Shown here one piece after another: positions 8,536-15,803 of a stretch of 64,000 nucleotides of DNA. This DNA comes from Acidimicrobiales bacterium (lineage in GTDB: Bacteria > Actinomycetota > Acidimicrobiia > Acidimicrobiales > SZUA-35): contig JANQPB010000014.1 in the NCBI GenBank assembly GCA_028285495.1, positions 1-64,000 on the forward strand, written 5' to 3'. The notes beneath the pieces are model-generated. The model was not told where the DNA came from and ran no database searches. It saw only the letters and a list, made by a program, of their open reading frames with translations. The translations under genes were made by a program, and so were the position numbers. The stretch's first letter is position 1; each line of letters opens with the position of its first letter.

Positions 8536-9002
8536 TGCCAGACGTGCCGTTCACCAGCTTCAACTTCTCGGTCCTCATCAGCCTGGAGGGCAACAGCGGC
8601 CCGCTCTGCCAGGGCGGCTTCGCCGAGTGCGGCGGGCTCGAGCAGTCGACGGACGTCGTGACGATCCGCCAGGGCGGCGACAACGGCCGGCAGATCCACC
8701 TGTCCGGCCCGATCTCCAACGGCGAGCTGAGCCTCAAGCGGGGCATGACCGACAGCTTCGACCTGTGGCTCTGGTTCCAGCGGGTCAACCTCGACGAGGA
8801 GCGCCACCTCCGGGCGACGGCAGAGGTCGTCATGCAGACGAGCGATCGGGCGGGCGAGCACGCCGCCTTCGTGCTGACCGGTTGCCTCCCGACCAAACTG
8901 GTCGCCCCGCCCCTGGCCGCCACCGGCGGCGAGCTGGCCATCGAGGAGCTGAGCGTCGCCTACGAGACGATGCGGCTGCGAATCCCGGGGCGAGCGGGAT
9001 GA
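8535..9002 (+). CDS. Second tail tube protein (gp19/Afp5-like)
   Basis: 155 residues; ATG 8535 overlaps the preceding stop (TGATG). It has the tube fold pattern FTSFNFSVLISLEGN, FAECGGLEQSTDVVTIRQGG, and SLKRGMTDSFDLWLWFQRV. Compared with tube 1 it has extra Cys residues (LCQGGFAECGG) and a slightly longer C-terminus. In Afp-type particles the second tube protein forms the layer between the main tube and the spike hub. Its position, between the large sheath and the LysM adaptor, fits that role. Confidence 0.9.
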   Translation: MPDVPFTSFNFSVLISLEGNSGPLCQGGFAECGGLEQSTDVVTIRQGGDNGRQIHLSGPISNGELSLKRGMTDSFDLWLWFQRVNLDEERHLRATAEVVMQTSDRAGEHAAFVLTGCLPTKLVAPPLAATGGELAIEELSVAYETMRLRIPGRAG

Positions 9003-9676
9003 GCGGCCCGACGCTGGCCAAGGCCAGCCTGGTCGAGGTCACCCTCGGCGACGAGGACCGGCCGACCGAGGAGACCGGCGAGCCGGTCGAGGTCCAGTTC
9101 AACCCCGAGACCCTGAAGGTCAGCTACTCGAACACGGTCGAGAGTGGCGACAACCCGGGCTCGGCCGCCATGCAGTTCATCTCGAAGAACTCGACGAAGC
9201 TCACGCTCGACCTCCTCTTCGACGCGTCCTACGACGAGGCGACGAGCGACGTCCGGTCCCTGACCGAGGACGTGCAGTACTTCGTGCAGCCCCAGGAGAA
9301 GACCGAGAACGGGCAGACGTCGTTCCGGATCCCGGCGGTCCGCTTCCGCTGGGGCTCGTTCCTGTTCGAGGGCGTTGTCGCCTCGCTCGACGAGACCCTC
9401 GAGTTCTTCTCCGCAGACGGCCGACCGCTGCGGGCCAAGATGGCCCTCTCGATCAACAACCAGGACATCAAGTTCCGGATCCCGTCACCGTCGGCCGACG
9501 GTCCGTCCAACCCGGGACGGAAGCCGCTCGCCCCGGTTTCGGCCGGCGACACGGTCCAGGACATGGCGGCCAAGGGCGGCAATCCGGCCGCCTGGTCCGA
9601 CATCGCCGCCGCCAACGGCATCGACAACCCCCGGATCCCAACCCCGGGCACCTTCATCGATCTCGGAGGGAGCTGA
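8999..9676 (+). CDS. Tube-baseplate adaptor with LysM (Afp7-like)
   Basis: 225 residues; ATG 8999 overlaps the previous stop. The N-terminal 160 residues (ASLVEVTLGDE, VEVQFNPETLKVSYSNTVE, LTLDLLFDASYDE, VRFRWGSFLFEGVVASLDE) match the contractile-injection-system tube-adaptor domain of Afp7/Pvc7. The last 50 residues (APVSAGDTVQDMAAKGGNPA to TPGTFIDLG) form one LysM motif. In phage and eCIS baseplates such LysM proteins bind between the hub and the tube. Despite the LysM the protein has no signal peptide and is expected to be an internal baseplate part. Confidence 0.9.
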   Translation: MSGPTLAKASLVEVTLGDEDRPTEETGEPVEVQFNPETLKVSYSNTVESGDNPGSAAMQFISKNSTKLTLDLLFDASYDEATSDVRSLTEDVQYFVQPQEKTENGQTSFRIPAVRFRWGSFLFEGVVASLDETLEFFSADGRPLRAKMALSINNQDIKFRIPSPSADGPSNPGRKPLAPVSAGDTVQDMAAKGGNPAAWSDIAAANGIDNPRIPTPGTFIDLGGS

Positions 9677-9677
9677 C

Positions 9678-9839
9678 GTGCCCGTGATCATCAACGACCT
9701 CGACGTCGTGGTCAACGAGCCACCACCCCCGACCGGCCAACCGACCGAGCCCCACCGGACCCCGACCCTGGTGGCGATGGATCTCGTTCGCCTCGTCGAG
9801 GAACGGGCCAGGCGGGCCTCGCGAGTGGCGGCCGACTGA
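9678..9839 (+). CDS. DUF5908-like small baseplate-linked protein
   Basis: 53 residues from GTG 9678, one base after the previous stop. The sequence starts VPVIINDLDVVVNE, then has a proline-rich centre and a helix DLVRLVEERARRASR. Small proteins of this shape (DUF5908) commonly sit between the LysM adaptor and the VgrG-type hub in eCIS operons, and this is in that position. Function is unknown. Its stop shares a base with the start of the hub gene. Confidence 0.65.
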   Translation: MPVIINDLDVVVNEPPPPTGQPTEPHRTPTLVAMDLVRLVEERARRASRVAAD

Positions 9840-10909
9840 TGCCGACCACCCCGCTGGCCGCGGCCACGCCGACCCTCGACCTCGACGGCAACCGGGACGA
9901 CCGGCTGACCGGCCAGCTCGTCGCCATGTCGGTCACCGACAGCATCGACGGCCTGTCGAGCGCCGAGCTGCTCGTCCACAACGCCGGCACCGTCGACGGC
10001 CGACCCGGCCACCTGTTCTTCGACCGGGCGAGCGTCGACTACGGGACAGCGCTGGCCATCGACGCCGGTACCGGCGACCGGGCCGGGCGGATCTTCGACG
10101 GTGTCGTCACCGCCATGCGGGGCGAGTTCCCCGGCGACGGCACCCCCCGCCTCGGCGTCCTGGCCGAGGACCGGCTCCAGGATCTCCGCATGACGAGGCG
10201 GACGAGGACCTTCGAGGACCTGACCGACGCCGACATCATCAACCGCATCGCCTCCGATCACGGCCTGCGCTCCGACGTCACCGTCGACGGGCCGAGTCAT
10301 CGCATCGTGGCCCAGCTCAACCAGAGCGACCTGGCCTTCGTCCGCCGGCGGGCCATGCTGCTCAACGCCGAGATCTGGCTCGATGGGACCACGCTGTCGG
10401 TCGGTCCCCGGACCGACCGGGCGACGGAGCCGATCGTGCTGTCGTACGGGCAGAACCTCCGCGAGCTGACCGTGACCGGCGACCTGGTCCACCAGCGGAC
10501 CGCCGTCCGGGTCTCCGGCTGGGACGTGTCGGCCAAGGAGGCGATCGTCGGCGAGGGCGGCGCCACGGCCCTGGCCGCCGAGCTCGGCGACCGGACCTCC
10601 GGCCCGGACGTCCTCGAGGCGGCCGTCGGGCCCCGGCCCGAGCAGCTCGCCCACCTGGCGCCGGCCACGCTCGAGCAGGCGACCGCCTACGCCGAGGCCG
10701 AGTACGCCCGGCTCGCTCGACGGTTCGTGACCGGCGACGGGATCGTCGACGGCGACGCCAGGATCCGGGTCGGGGCCACCGTCGAGCTGGCCGGCGTCGG
10801 CCCGCTGTTCGACGGGCCCTACGCCGTCGTCGAGACGCGGCACCTGTTCGACGTCGGGCTCGGCTACCGCACGATGCTGTCGATCGAGCGAGCGGGGATC
10901 GGCTCGTGA
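9839..10909 (+). CDS. Spike hub protein (gpD/gp27-like half of VgrG)
   Basis: 356 residues. It matches phage late-control gpD / gp27-type hubs: FDGVVTAMRGEFPGDG, LEDLTDADIINRIASDHGL-type text (FEDLTDADIINRIASDHGL), a central QSDLAFVRRRAMLLNAEIW motif, and a C-terminal VELAGVGPLFDGPYAVVETRHLFD. A trimer of this protein makes the pseudo-sixfold adaptor on which the tube sits. The tip domain is encoded separately by the next gene, so the VgrG is split, as in P2-like phages, rather than fused as in Afp8. ATG 9839 overlaps the previous stop. Confidence 0.9.
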   Translation: MPTTPLAAATPTLDLDGNRDDRLTGQLVAMSVTDSIDGLSSAELLVHNAGTVDGRPGHLFFDRASVDYGTALAIDAGTGDRAGRIFDGVVTAMRGEFPGDGTPRLGVLAEDRLQDLRMTRRTRTFEDLTDADIINRIASDHGLRSDVTVDGPSHRIVAQLNQSDLAFVRRRAMLLNAEIWLDGTTLSVGPRTDRATEPIVLSYGQNLRELTVTGDLVHQRTAVRVSGWDVSAKEAIVGEGGATALAAELGDRTSGPDVLEAAVGPRPEQLAHLAPATLEQATAYAEAEYARLARRFVTGDGIVDGDARIRVGATVELAGVGPLFDGPYAVVETRHLFDVGLGYRTMLSIERAGIGS

Positions 10910-11595
10910 TCCCGGTGACCGAGGCCGCCCCCCGGATCGGCCAGACGTTCGGCGTCCACACCGCGGTGGTCGTCGACATCGTCGACCCGGACGGGCAGGG
11001 CCGGGTCAGGATCGGGTTGCCGTGGAGCCCCGACACCGGCGACGGCTCGTACGAGGCGTGGGCCCGCCTGGCCACCGCCATGGCCGGGAACGAGCGCGGG
11101 ACCTGGTTCATCCCCGACGTCGGCGACGAGGTGCTCGTCTGCTTCGAGGCCGGCGATCCGAGCCGACCGTTCGTGATCGGGGCCCTGTGGAACGGCGTCG
11201 ACGCGCCGCCGGAGACCATGGACGGCGCCGGCGACAACAACGTCTCCTCGATCACCTCGAGAAACGGGGTGACCATCAGCCTCGACGACACGTCGGGATC
11301 GGAGACCCTCGTGCTCGAGACCCCGGGTGGGCAGAAGGTGACCCTGGCCGACGGGCCGAGCACGATCACGATCGAGGACGGCAACGGCAACCGGGCCGTG
11401 CTCGAGTCGGGTGGGGTGACCATCGATGCGTCGGCCAAGGTGTCGGTCTCCGCCTCGACCATGGAGGTCTCGGCCGGCTCGCTGACGGTCAACGCCGGCA
11501 TGTCGACCTTCAACGGGGTGGTCAAGGCCGACACGGTCATCGCCAACGCGGTCGTCTCGAGCAGCTACACGCCGGGTGCCGGGAACATCTGGTGA
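10906..11595 (+). CDS. Spike tip protein (gp5/gpV-like OB-fold and beta-helix)
   Basis: 229 residues from GTG 10906, overlapping the hub stop (GTGA). An OB-fold baseplate-assembly-V domain covers about residues 10-100 (VVVDIVDPDGQGRVRIGLPW, then WFIPDVGDEVLVCFEAGDPS). The remainder is a run of short alternating beta-strands (VTISLDD, LVLETPGG, VTLADG, STITIED, AVLESGG) that would trimerise into the needle. It ends in YTPGAGNIW. No lysozyme domain is present, and no PAAR tip gene was found nearby, so the needle may be capped differently. Confidence 0.9.
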   Translation: MIPVTEAAPRIGQTFGVHTAVVVDIVDPDGQGRVRIGLPWSPDTGDGSYEAWARLATAMAGNERGTWFIPDVGDEVLVCFEAGDPSRPFVIGALWNGVDAPPETMDGAGDNNVSSITSRNGVTISLDDTSGSETLVLETPGGQKVTLADGPSTITIEDGNGNRAVLESGGVTIDASAKVSVSASTMEVSAGSLTVNAGMSTFNGVVKADTVIANAVVSSSYTPGAGNIW

Positions 11596-11608
11596 GGAGG
11601 TGGCTTCG

Positions 11609-13189
11609 GTGACGCGAACGAGCGAGCAGCTGATGTGGCGGACGGCGACGCCGCTGTGGGACGCCGAGGTCGTCGACCCGGACGCGCTTCGCCGGCCGGC
11701 GCTGCTCGGGATGGCCGGCGACGACTTCATGACCGATCTGGTCGACGCCCTGGCCGACGTCGAAGCGAGGTTCGACGAGCTCGTGGCCGGCAACGAGACC
11801 TGGCGCGACGCCACGTCGCCGGCCGACCGGATCGGCGTGCTCGATCCGGAGGACGAGCCGGCGCCAGACCGGCTCAAGCTCTACCAGCCGGTGCACGACC
11901 GCTTCTACCTGGCGGCGGCCAACCTGGTCTGCCGGCGCCCGGGGCTGCCCGATCATCGGCTCCGCGGGCAGGAGCGGGCGTCGATGGTGATCCGACAGCG
12001 GCGGCGGATCGGCGACCGGGACGTCGAGCTGGCCTGGACCGGAACGCGCTGGGTCGCACTGGACGGACCGCTGCCGATCCCGACCGAGGAACGGCTCCCA
12101 CTGGCGCCGACGGTCCACGAACGCGACGGCCGGCGGCGGCGCCTCCTGACCGCCGTCATCCCGATCGGAGCCAGGGAGCGCTACGAGGGGGCCACGGCGC
12201 TGGCGGCCCCCGAAACCGACCCGGACGACCCGCTCACCGACCACCGCCTAGCCCGACTCATCGAGACGATCATCGACCCCCTCCACCGGCTGTGGCAGGG
12301 GGCGGTGGCGCCCCAACCGGACGACGAGCCCATCGAGGAGTCGTTCGTGTTCTCGGTGGTCGAGCTGTCCGACCTGCTGCGCCGCCTCCTCGACCTCGGG
12401 GCCATCGCCGCCCCCGGGCCTGCACCTGCGCTGTCGGCGACCGCGCAGGCGGTCCGCGACCATCTCGACGGTGCGGCCTACCGGGCCGGCGGCACCACCT
12501 GGCTCGACGCCATCCGCCAGGCCGAGGTCGACCGTCGCTCGATCCTGCTCGACGGCGAGCTGCCGGCGTCGCTCCGCCTGACCCATCTGGAGCTGGCCGA
12601 CGCCATCGAGGCGGTGGCGACCACCGCAGGCGGTGCACCCCCGGACGACCATCGGACCTGGGACCTCTACCGCCTGGTCCGGGACCACACCGTCGCCAAC
12701 CCGGTCCCGCCCGAAGCCGGACCGGCCCTGCCCCCGGCCCCCGAGACGAGCCGCCGCTACGTCATCCGCTGCGTCTACGAGCGCGAGGGGTGCCCGATCC
12801 GGCCAGAGTGGGTCAGCGAGCCGTCGGCGCCGTTCGAGATGGCCGGCTTCTTCGACCCCGATGCCCCCACCCGCGACCACCGCATCGCCCTGCCGTTCGA
12901 CACCAGCCCCGCCGGGCTCAGGAAGTTCCCCCGCAACGTCTCCATGGTCCTGTCGAACGAGCTCCGCAAGCAGATGGCCAGGATCGACGGCATCAAGATG
13001 GAGGACCTCGACGGCGGCGAGCTGAAGGACGAGGGCAGGTTCGACCTCGGCATGGTGTGCTCGCTCTCGATCCCCATCATCACGATCGCGGCGCTGATCC
13101 TGCTGATGATCATCGTGTCGCTGTTGAACATCGTCTTCTGGTGGATCCCGCTGTTCAAGGTCTGCCTACCGGTCGGGAGGCAGTCGTGA
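11609..13189 (+). CDS. eCIS protein with C-terminal membrane segment
   Basis: 526 residues from GTG 11609, with AGGAGG at 11595-11600 placed 8 bases upstream. The first 370 residues are soluble and helix-rich (LDLGAIAAPGPAPALSATAQ). A conserved-looking region follows (RRYVIRCVYEREGCPIRPEW, DTSPAGLRKFPRNVSMVLSN). A very hydrophobic stretch at about 487-514 (IPIITIAALILLMIIVSLLN) precedes a short Cys-containing tail. The combination of a soluble body and a C-terminal membrane helix inside a tail operon suggests a membrane-tethering or membrane-sensing part, analogous to the CisA protein described for the Streptomyces CIS. It occupies the slot where a PAAR gene might be expected. Homology to CisA is not shown here. 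Confidence 0.7.
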   Translation: MTRTSEQLMWRTATPLWDAEVVDPDALRRPALLGMAGDDFMTDLVDALADVEARFDELVAGNETWRDATSPADRIGVLDPEDEPAPDRLKLYQPVHDRFYLAAANLVCRRPGLPDHRLRGQERASMVIRQRRRIGDRDVELAWTGTRWVALDGPLPIPTEERLPLAPTVHERDGRRRRLLTAVIPIGARERYEGATALAAPETDPDDPLTDHRLARLIETIIDPLHRLWQGAVAPQPDDEPIEESFVFSVVELSDLLRRLLDLGAIAAPGPAPALSATAQAVRDHLDGAAYRAGGTTWLDAIRQAEVDRRSILLDGELPASLRLTHLELADAIEAVATTAGGAPPDDHRTWDLYRLVRDHTVANPVPPEAGPALPPAPETSRRYVIRCVYEREGCPIRPEWVSEPSAPFEMAGFFDPDAPTRDHRIALPFDTSPAGLRKFPRNVSMVLSNELRKQMARIDGIKMEDLDGGELKDEGRFDLGMVCSLSIPIITIAALILLMIIVSLLNIVFWWIPLFKVCLPVGRQS

Positions 13190-13587
13190 CCGACCTCGGC
13201 GACCTCTTCGGCCGGAGCCTCGGCTTCGACTTGCGGATCGGACCGTCCGGCAGCTTCGAGTGGAGCGAGGGGCCGGACAACATCCGGGAGTCGATCCTGC
13301 TGATCCTGATGACCGAGCCGGGCGAGCGGCTGATGCGGCCGACCTTCGGCGCCGGCCTCGAGCGCTTCCTCCACGAGCCGAACGTGGCCTCGACCCACCG
13401 GCTGATCGAAGAGCGCATCGTCGACGCCCTCCGGCGATGGGAGCGGCGGATCGAGCTCGGCCGGGTCGAGATCGAGGCCCACCCGTCCGACCCGTCGCAC
13501 GCGGTCGTGACCATCCACTACCAGCTGGTGGCCACCGGCGACCCGGGCCAGGTCCGGCTGAGCGTCCCCGTGGCCAAAGGAGCCTGA
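13186..13587 (+). CDS. Baseplate wedge protein, gp25-like (Afp9-like)
   Basis: 133 residues; GTG 13186 overlaps the previous stop (GTGA). It has the GPW/gp25 pattern: IRESILLILMTEPGERLMRP near residue 38, FGAGLERFLHEPN, and the C-terminal VTIHYQLVATGDPGQVRLSV. This is one of the most conserved baseplate proteins in phages, T6SS (TssE) and eCIS; it nucleates sheath polymerisation. Length is normal. It is followed two bases later by the baseplate J gene. Confidence 0.95.
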   Translation: MTDLGDLFGRSLGFDLRIGPSGSFEWSEGPDNIRESILLILMTEPGERLMRPTFGAGLERFLHEPNVASTHRLIEERIVDALRRWERRIELGRVEIEAHPSDPSHAVVTIHYQLVATGDPGQVRLSVPVAKGA

Positions 13588-13589
13588 CC

Positions 13590-15803
13590 ATGGCGATCGA
13601 GATCCCCAGCATCCACGACCTCGGCTTCGAGGACCTCCTGGCCGAGGCCAAGGCGAGGATCCCCGTCCACACCCCCGAGTGGACCAATTTCAACGACAGC
13701 GACCCGGGCGTGACCCTGCTGCATCTGTTCGCCTTCATGACGGACAACCTGCTGTACCGGGCCAACCGCATCCCCGAGCGAAACCGGGCCAAGTTCCTGC
13801 AGCTGCTCGACATCCCGATCGAGCCGGCCTCGGCTGCGACCGGGATGGTCACGTTCCAGAACGCACGGGGCCCGATCCGGCCGACGCTCGTCGGCGAGGG
13901 GACCGAGGTGTTGGCCGGGCGGATCTCGTACCGGTCGACGACGACAGCCGAGGTCCTCCCGATCGAGGGTGCGGTCTACTACAAGGCGGGGCTCGACGGT
14001 GAGCTCGACGAGGAGGAGCGCAGCCGCTACCTGGCCCTCTACACCGACCTGGGGCCGAGCGACGCCGAACCGGTGCTGTACGAGACCAGGAAGCTCGAGC
14101 CGCCGGCGGCCGGCCCGGTCTTCCCCCGGGTCGAGCTGGCGACCGACACGATCGACGGGTCCCTGTGGCTGGCGCTGCTGGCCCGCGATCCCGACTCGGT
14201 GGCCGCCACCCGCGAGGCCATCGGTGGCCGGCAGCTGACGATCGGGGTGATGCCCGGCGTCGACGACGCCACCAGGGCGTTGTACCCGGCGTCGACCAGG
14301 CGGGCCGCCGACGATCCCGGCTTCGAGTTCTGGGTCCCGGTCGGGGGTCGGCTTCCCGACCCACCGGCGTCGCGGGAGCCCACGTACGCCCGCCTCGACG
14401 CCGTCGAGGACACCGACATCGTCACCGAGCCCGGGCTGGTCGACATCGACATGCCACCGGCGTCCGAGCTCGCGCTGTGGGACAACGTCGAGCCGTCGGC
14501 CGACGGGGTCGGCTCGCTGCCCCCGCTCCTCGACGACACCGAGCGCGAGCGCCTGGTGACGTGGATCCGGATCCGGCGCCGGACCGGTGACGAGGCCGCC
14601 GGGAACGAGCAGGCCAGCCTCCTGAGCGCCTCGGTCTCCTGGGTCGGCGTCAACGCCGCCCGCATCGTGCAGCGGGCCGACGTGGTCGACGAGCGACTCG
14701 GCGTCGGCGACGGCCGCTCGGGCCAGACGTTCACCCTGGCCAACACCCCGGTGCTGGCCGACTCGGTCACGGTCACGGTCGGCGACGTCAGCTGGACGGC
14801 CACCGACGACCTGCTGACCGCCGGGTCCGAGCTGACCGGGCTGAACCGGGCCGGGCACGAGCAGCCATCGCAGGTCTTCGCCGTCGATCGACACACCGGC
14901 ACGCTGACGTTCGGCGACGGCATCAACGGCGCCAGGCCCGAACCGGGACGCGAGGTCCGCGCCTCCTACGCCCACGGCGGCGGCGCTCCCGGCACGGTCC
15001 CCGCCGGGGCGATCTCCAAGGGGCCGTCGCTCCCGGCCGGCGTCGCCGTGGTGAATCCCGTCCCGACCTGGGGCGGGGCCGAGGCCGAGTCCGTGCCGGA
15101 CGCCGAGCGGCGGATGGCCCAGGTGGTCCGGCACCGGAACCGCCTCGTCTCGGTCCAGGACTTCGTCGATGTCACCGAGGACACCCCGGGGGTCGACCTG
15201 GCCAGGGTCGACGTCCTCCCCCTGCTCCACCCCGACATCCCGGGCGTCGAGTCGCCCGGGGTCGTCACCATCCTGGTCGTACCCCGGTTCGACCCGGTGC
15301 AACCGGCCGCTCCCCGGCCCGACCGGATGTTCCTCGACGCCGTCTGCAACCACCTCGACGCCAGGCGCCTGGTCACCACGGAGCTGCACGTCCGGGGACC
15401 GGCCTACGTGCCGATCGTCGTGTCGATCGGGATCGAGGTCGAGTCGGGCCGGGCCCTCCCCCCGATCCGCGACGCCGTCCAGCTCGCGGTGCGACGGTTC
15501 CTCTCGCCGGTCCCGCTCGACGACGAGCCGGGCTGGCCGCTCGGCAAGACCGTCGATCGGCTCGAGATCTGGACGGCGGCGGCCAAGGTCGACGGCGTGG
15601 CCAAGGTCGTCGACGTCGTCCTCGGCGGCGAGGCGTCGCCCGATCCCGTCGACCGGGTCGAGCTCGCCGATCTCGAGCTCCCCCACCTGACCGGCCTCAG
15701 CGTGCAACCGGGCGATCCCGCCCCGATGTCGGACCTCGTCGGTCGCACCTTCACCTCGGACCGGGTCGTGCTCCCGATCCCCAACCTCGTGGAGGAGTGC
15801 TGA
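13590..15803 (+). CDS. Baseplate J-like protein (Afp11-like)
   Basis: 737 residues. The N-terminus (WTNFNDSDPGVTLLHLFAFM, LYRANRIPERNRAKFLQLLD) and the C-terminal half (ERRMAQVVRHRNRLVSVQDF, TPGVDLARVDVLPLLHP, VVTILVVP, YVPIVVSIGIEVESG) match the baseplate J / gp6-like wedge family. It forms the wedge ring around the hub with gp25 and the gpI-like protein. The region at about 370-480 (VDERLGVGDGRSGQTFTLAN, FGDGINGARPEPGREVRASY) is the usual inserted beta domain of long eCIS J proteins. ATG 13590 is supported by AAAGGAG 6-12 bases upstream. Confidence 0.95.
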   Translation: MAIEIPSIHDLGFEDLLAEAKARIPVHTPEWTNFNDSDPGVTLLHLFAFMTDNLLYRANRIPERNRAKFLQLLDIPIEPASAATGMVTFQNARGPIRPTLVGEGTEVLAGRISYRSTTTAEVLPIEGAVYYKAGLDGELDEEERSRYLALYTDLGPSDAEPVLYETRKLEPPAAGPVFPRVELATDTIDGSLWLALLARDPDSVAATREAIGGRQLTIGVMPGVDDATRALYPASTRRAADDPGFEFWVPVGGRLPDPPASREPTYARLDAVEDTDIVTEPGLVDIDMPPASELALWDNVEPSADGVGSLPPLLDDTERERLVTWIRIRRRTGDEAAGNEQASLLSASVSWVGVNAARIVQRADVVDERLGVGDGRSGQTFTLANTPVLADSVTVTVGDVSWTATDDLLTAGSELTGLNRAGHEQPSQVFAVDRHTGTLTFGDGINGARPEPGREVRASYAHGGGAPGTVPAGAISKGPSLPAGVAVVNPVPTWGGAEAESVPDAERRMAQVVRHRNRLVSVQDFVDVTEDTPGVDLARVDVLPLLHPDIPGVESPGVVTILVVPRFDPVQPAAPRPDRMFLDAVCNHLDARRLVTTELHVRGPAYVPIVVSIGIEVESGRALPPIRDAVQLAVRRFLSPVPLDDEPGWPLGKTVDRLEIWTAAAKVDGVAKVVDVVLGGEASPDPVDRVELADLELPHLTGLSVQPGDPAPMSDLVGRTFTSDRVVLPIPNLVEEC

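Noticed and set aside
9678..13189. A PAAR tip protein between spike and gp25
   Set aside because: The only genes there are the hub, the OB-fold/beta-helix tip and the membrane-segment protein; none has the PAAR repeat pattern.
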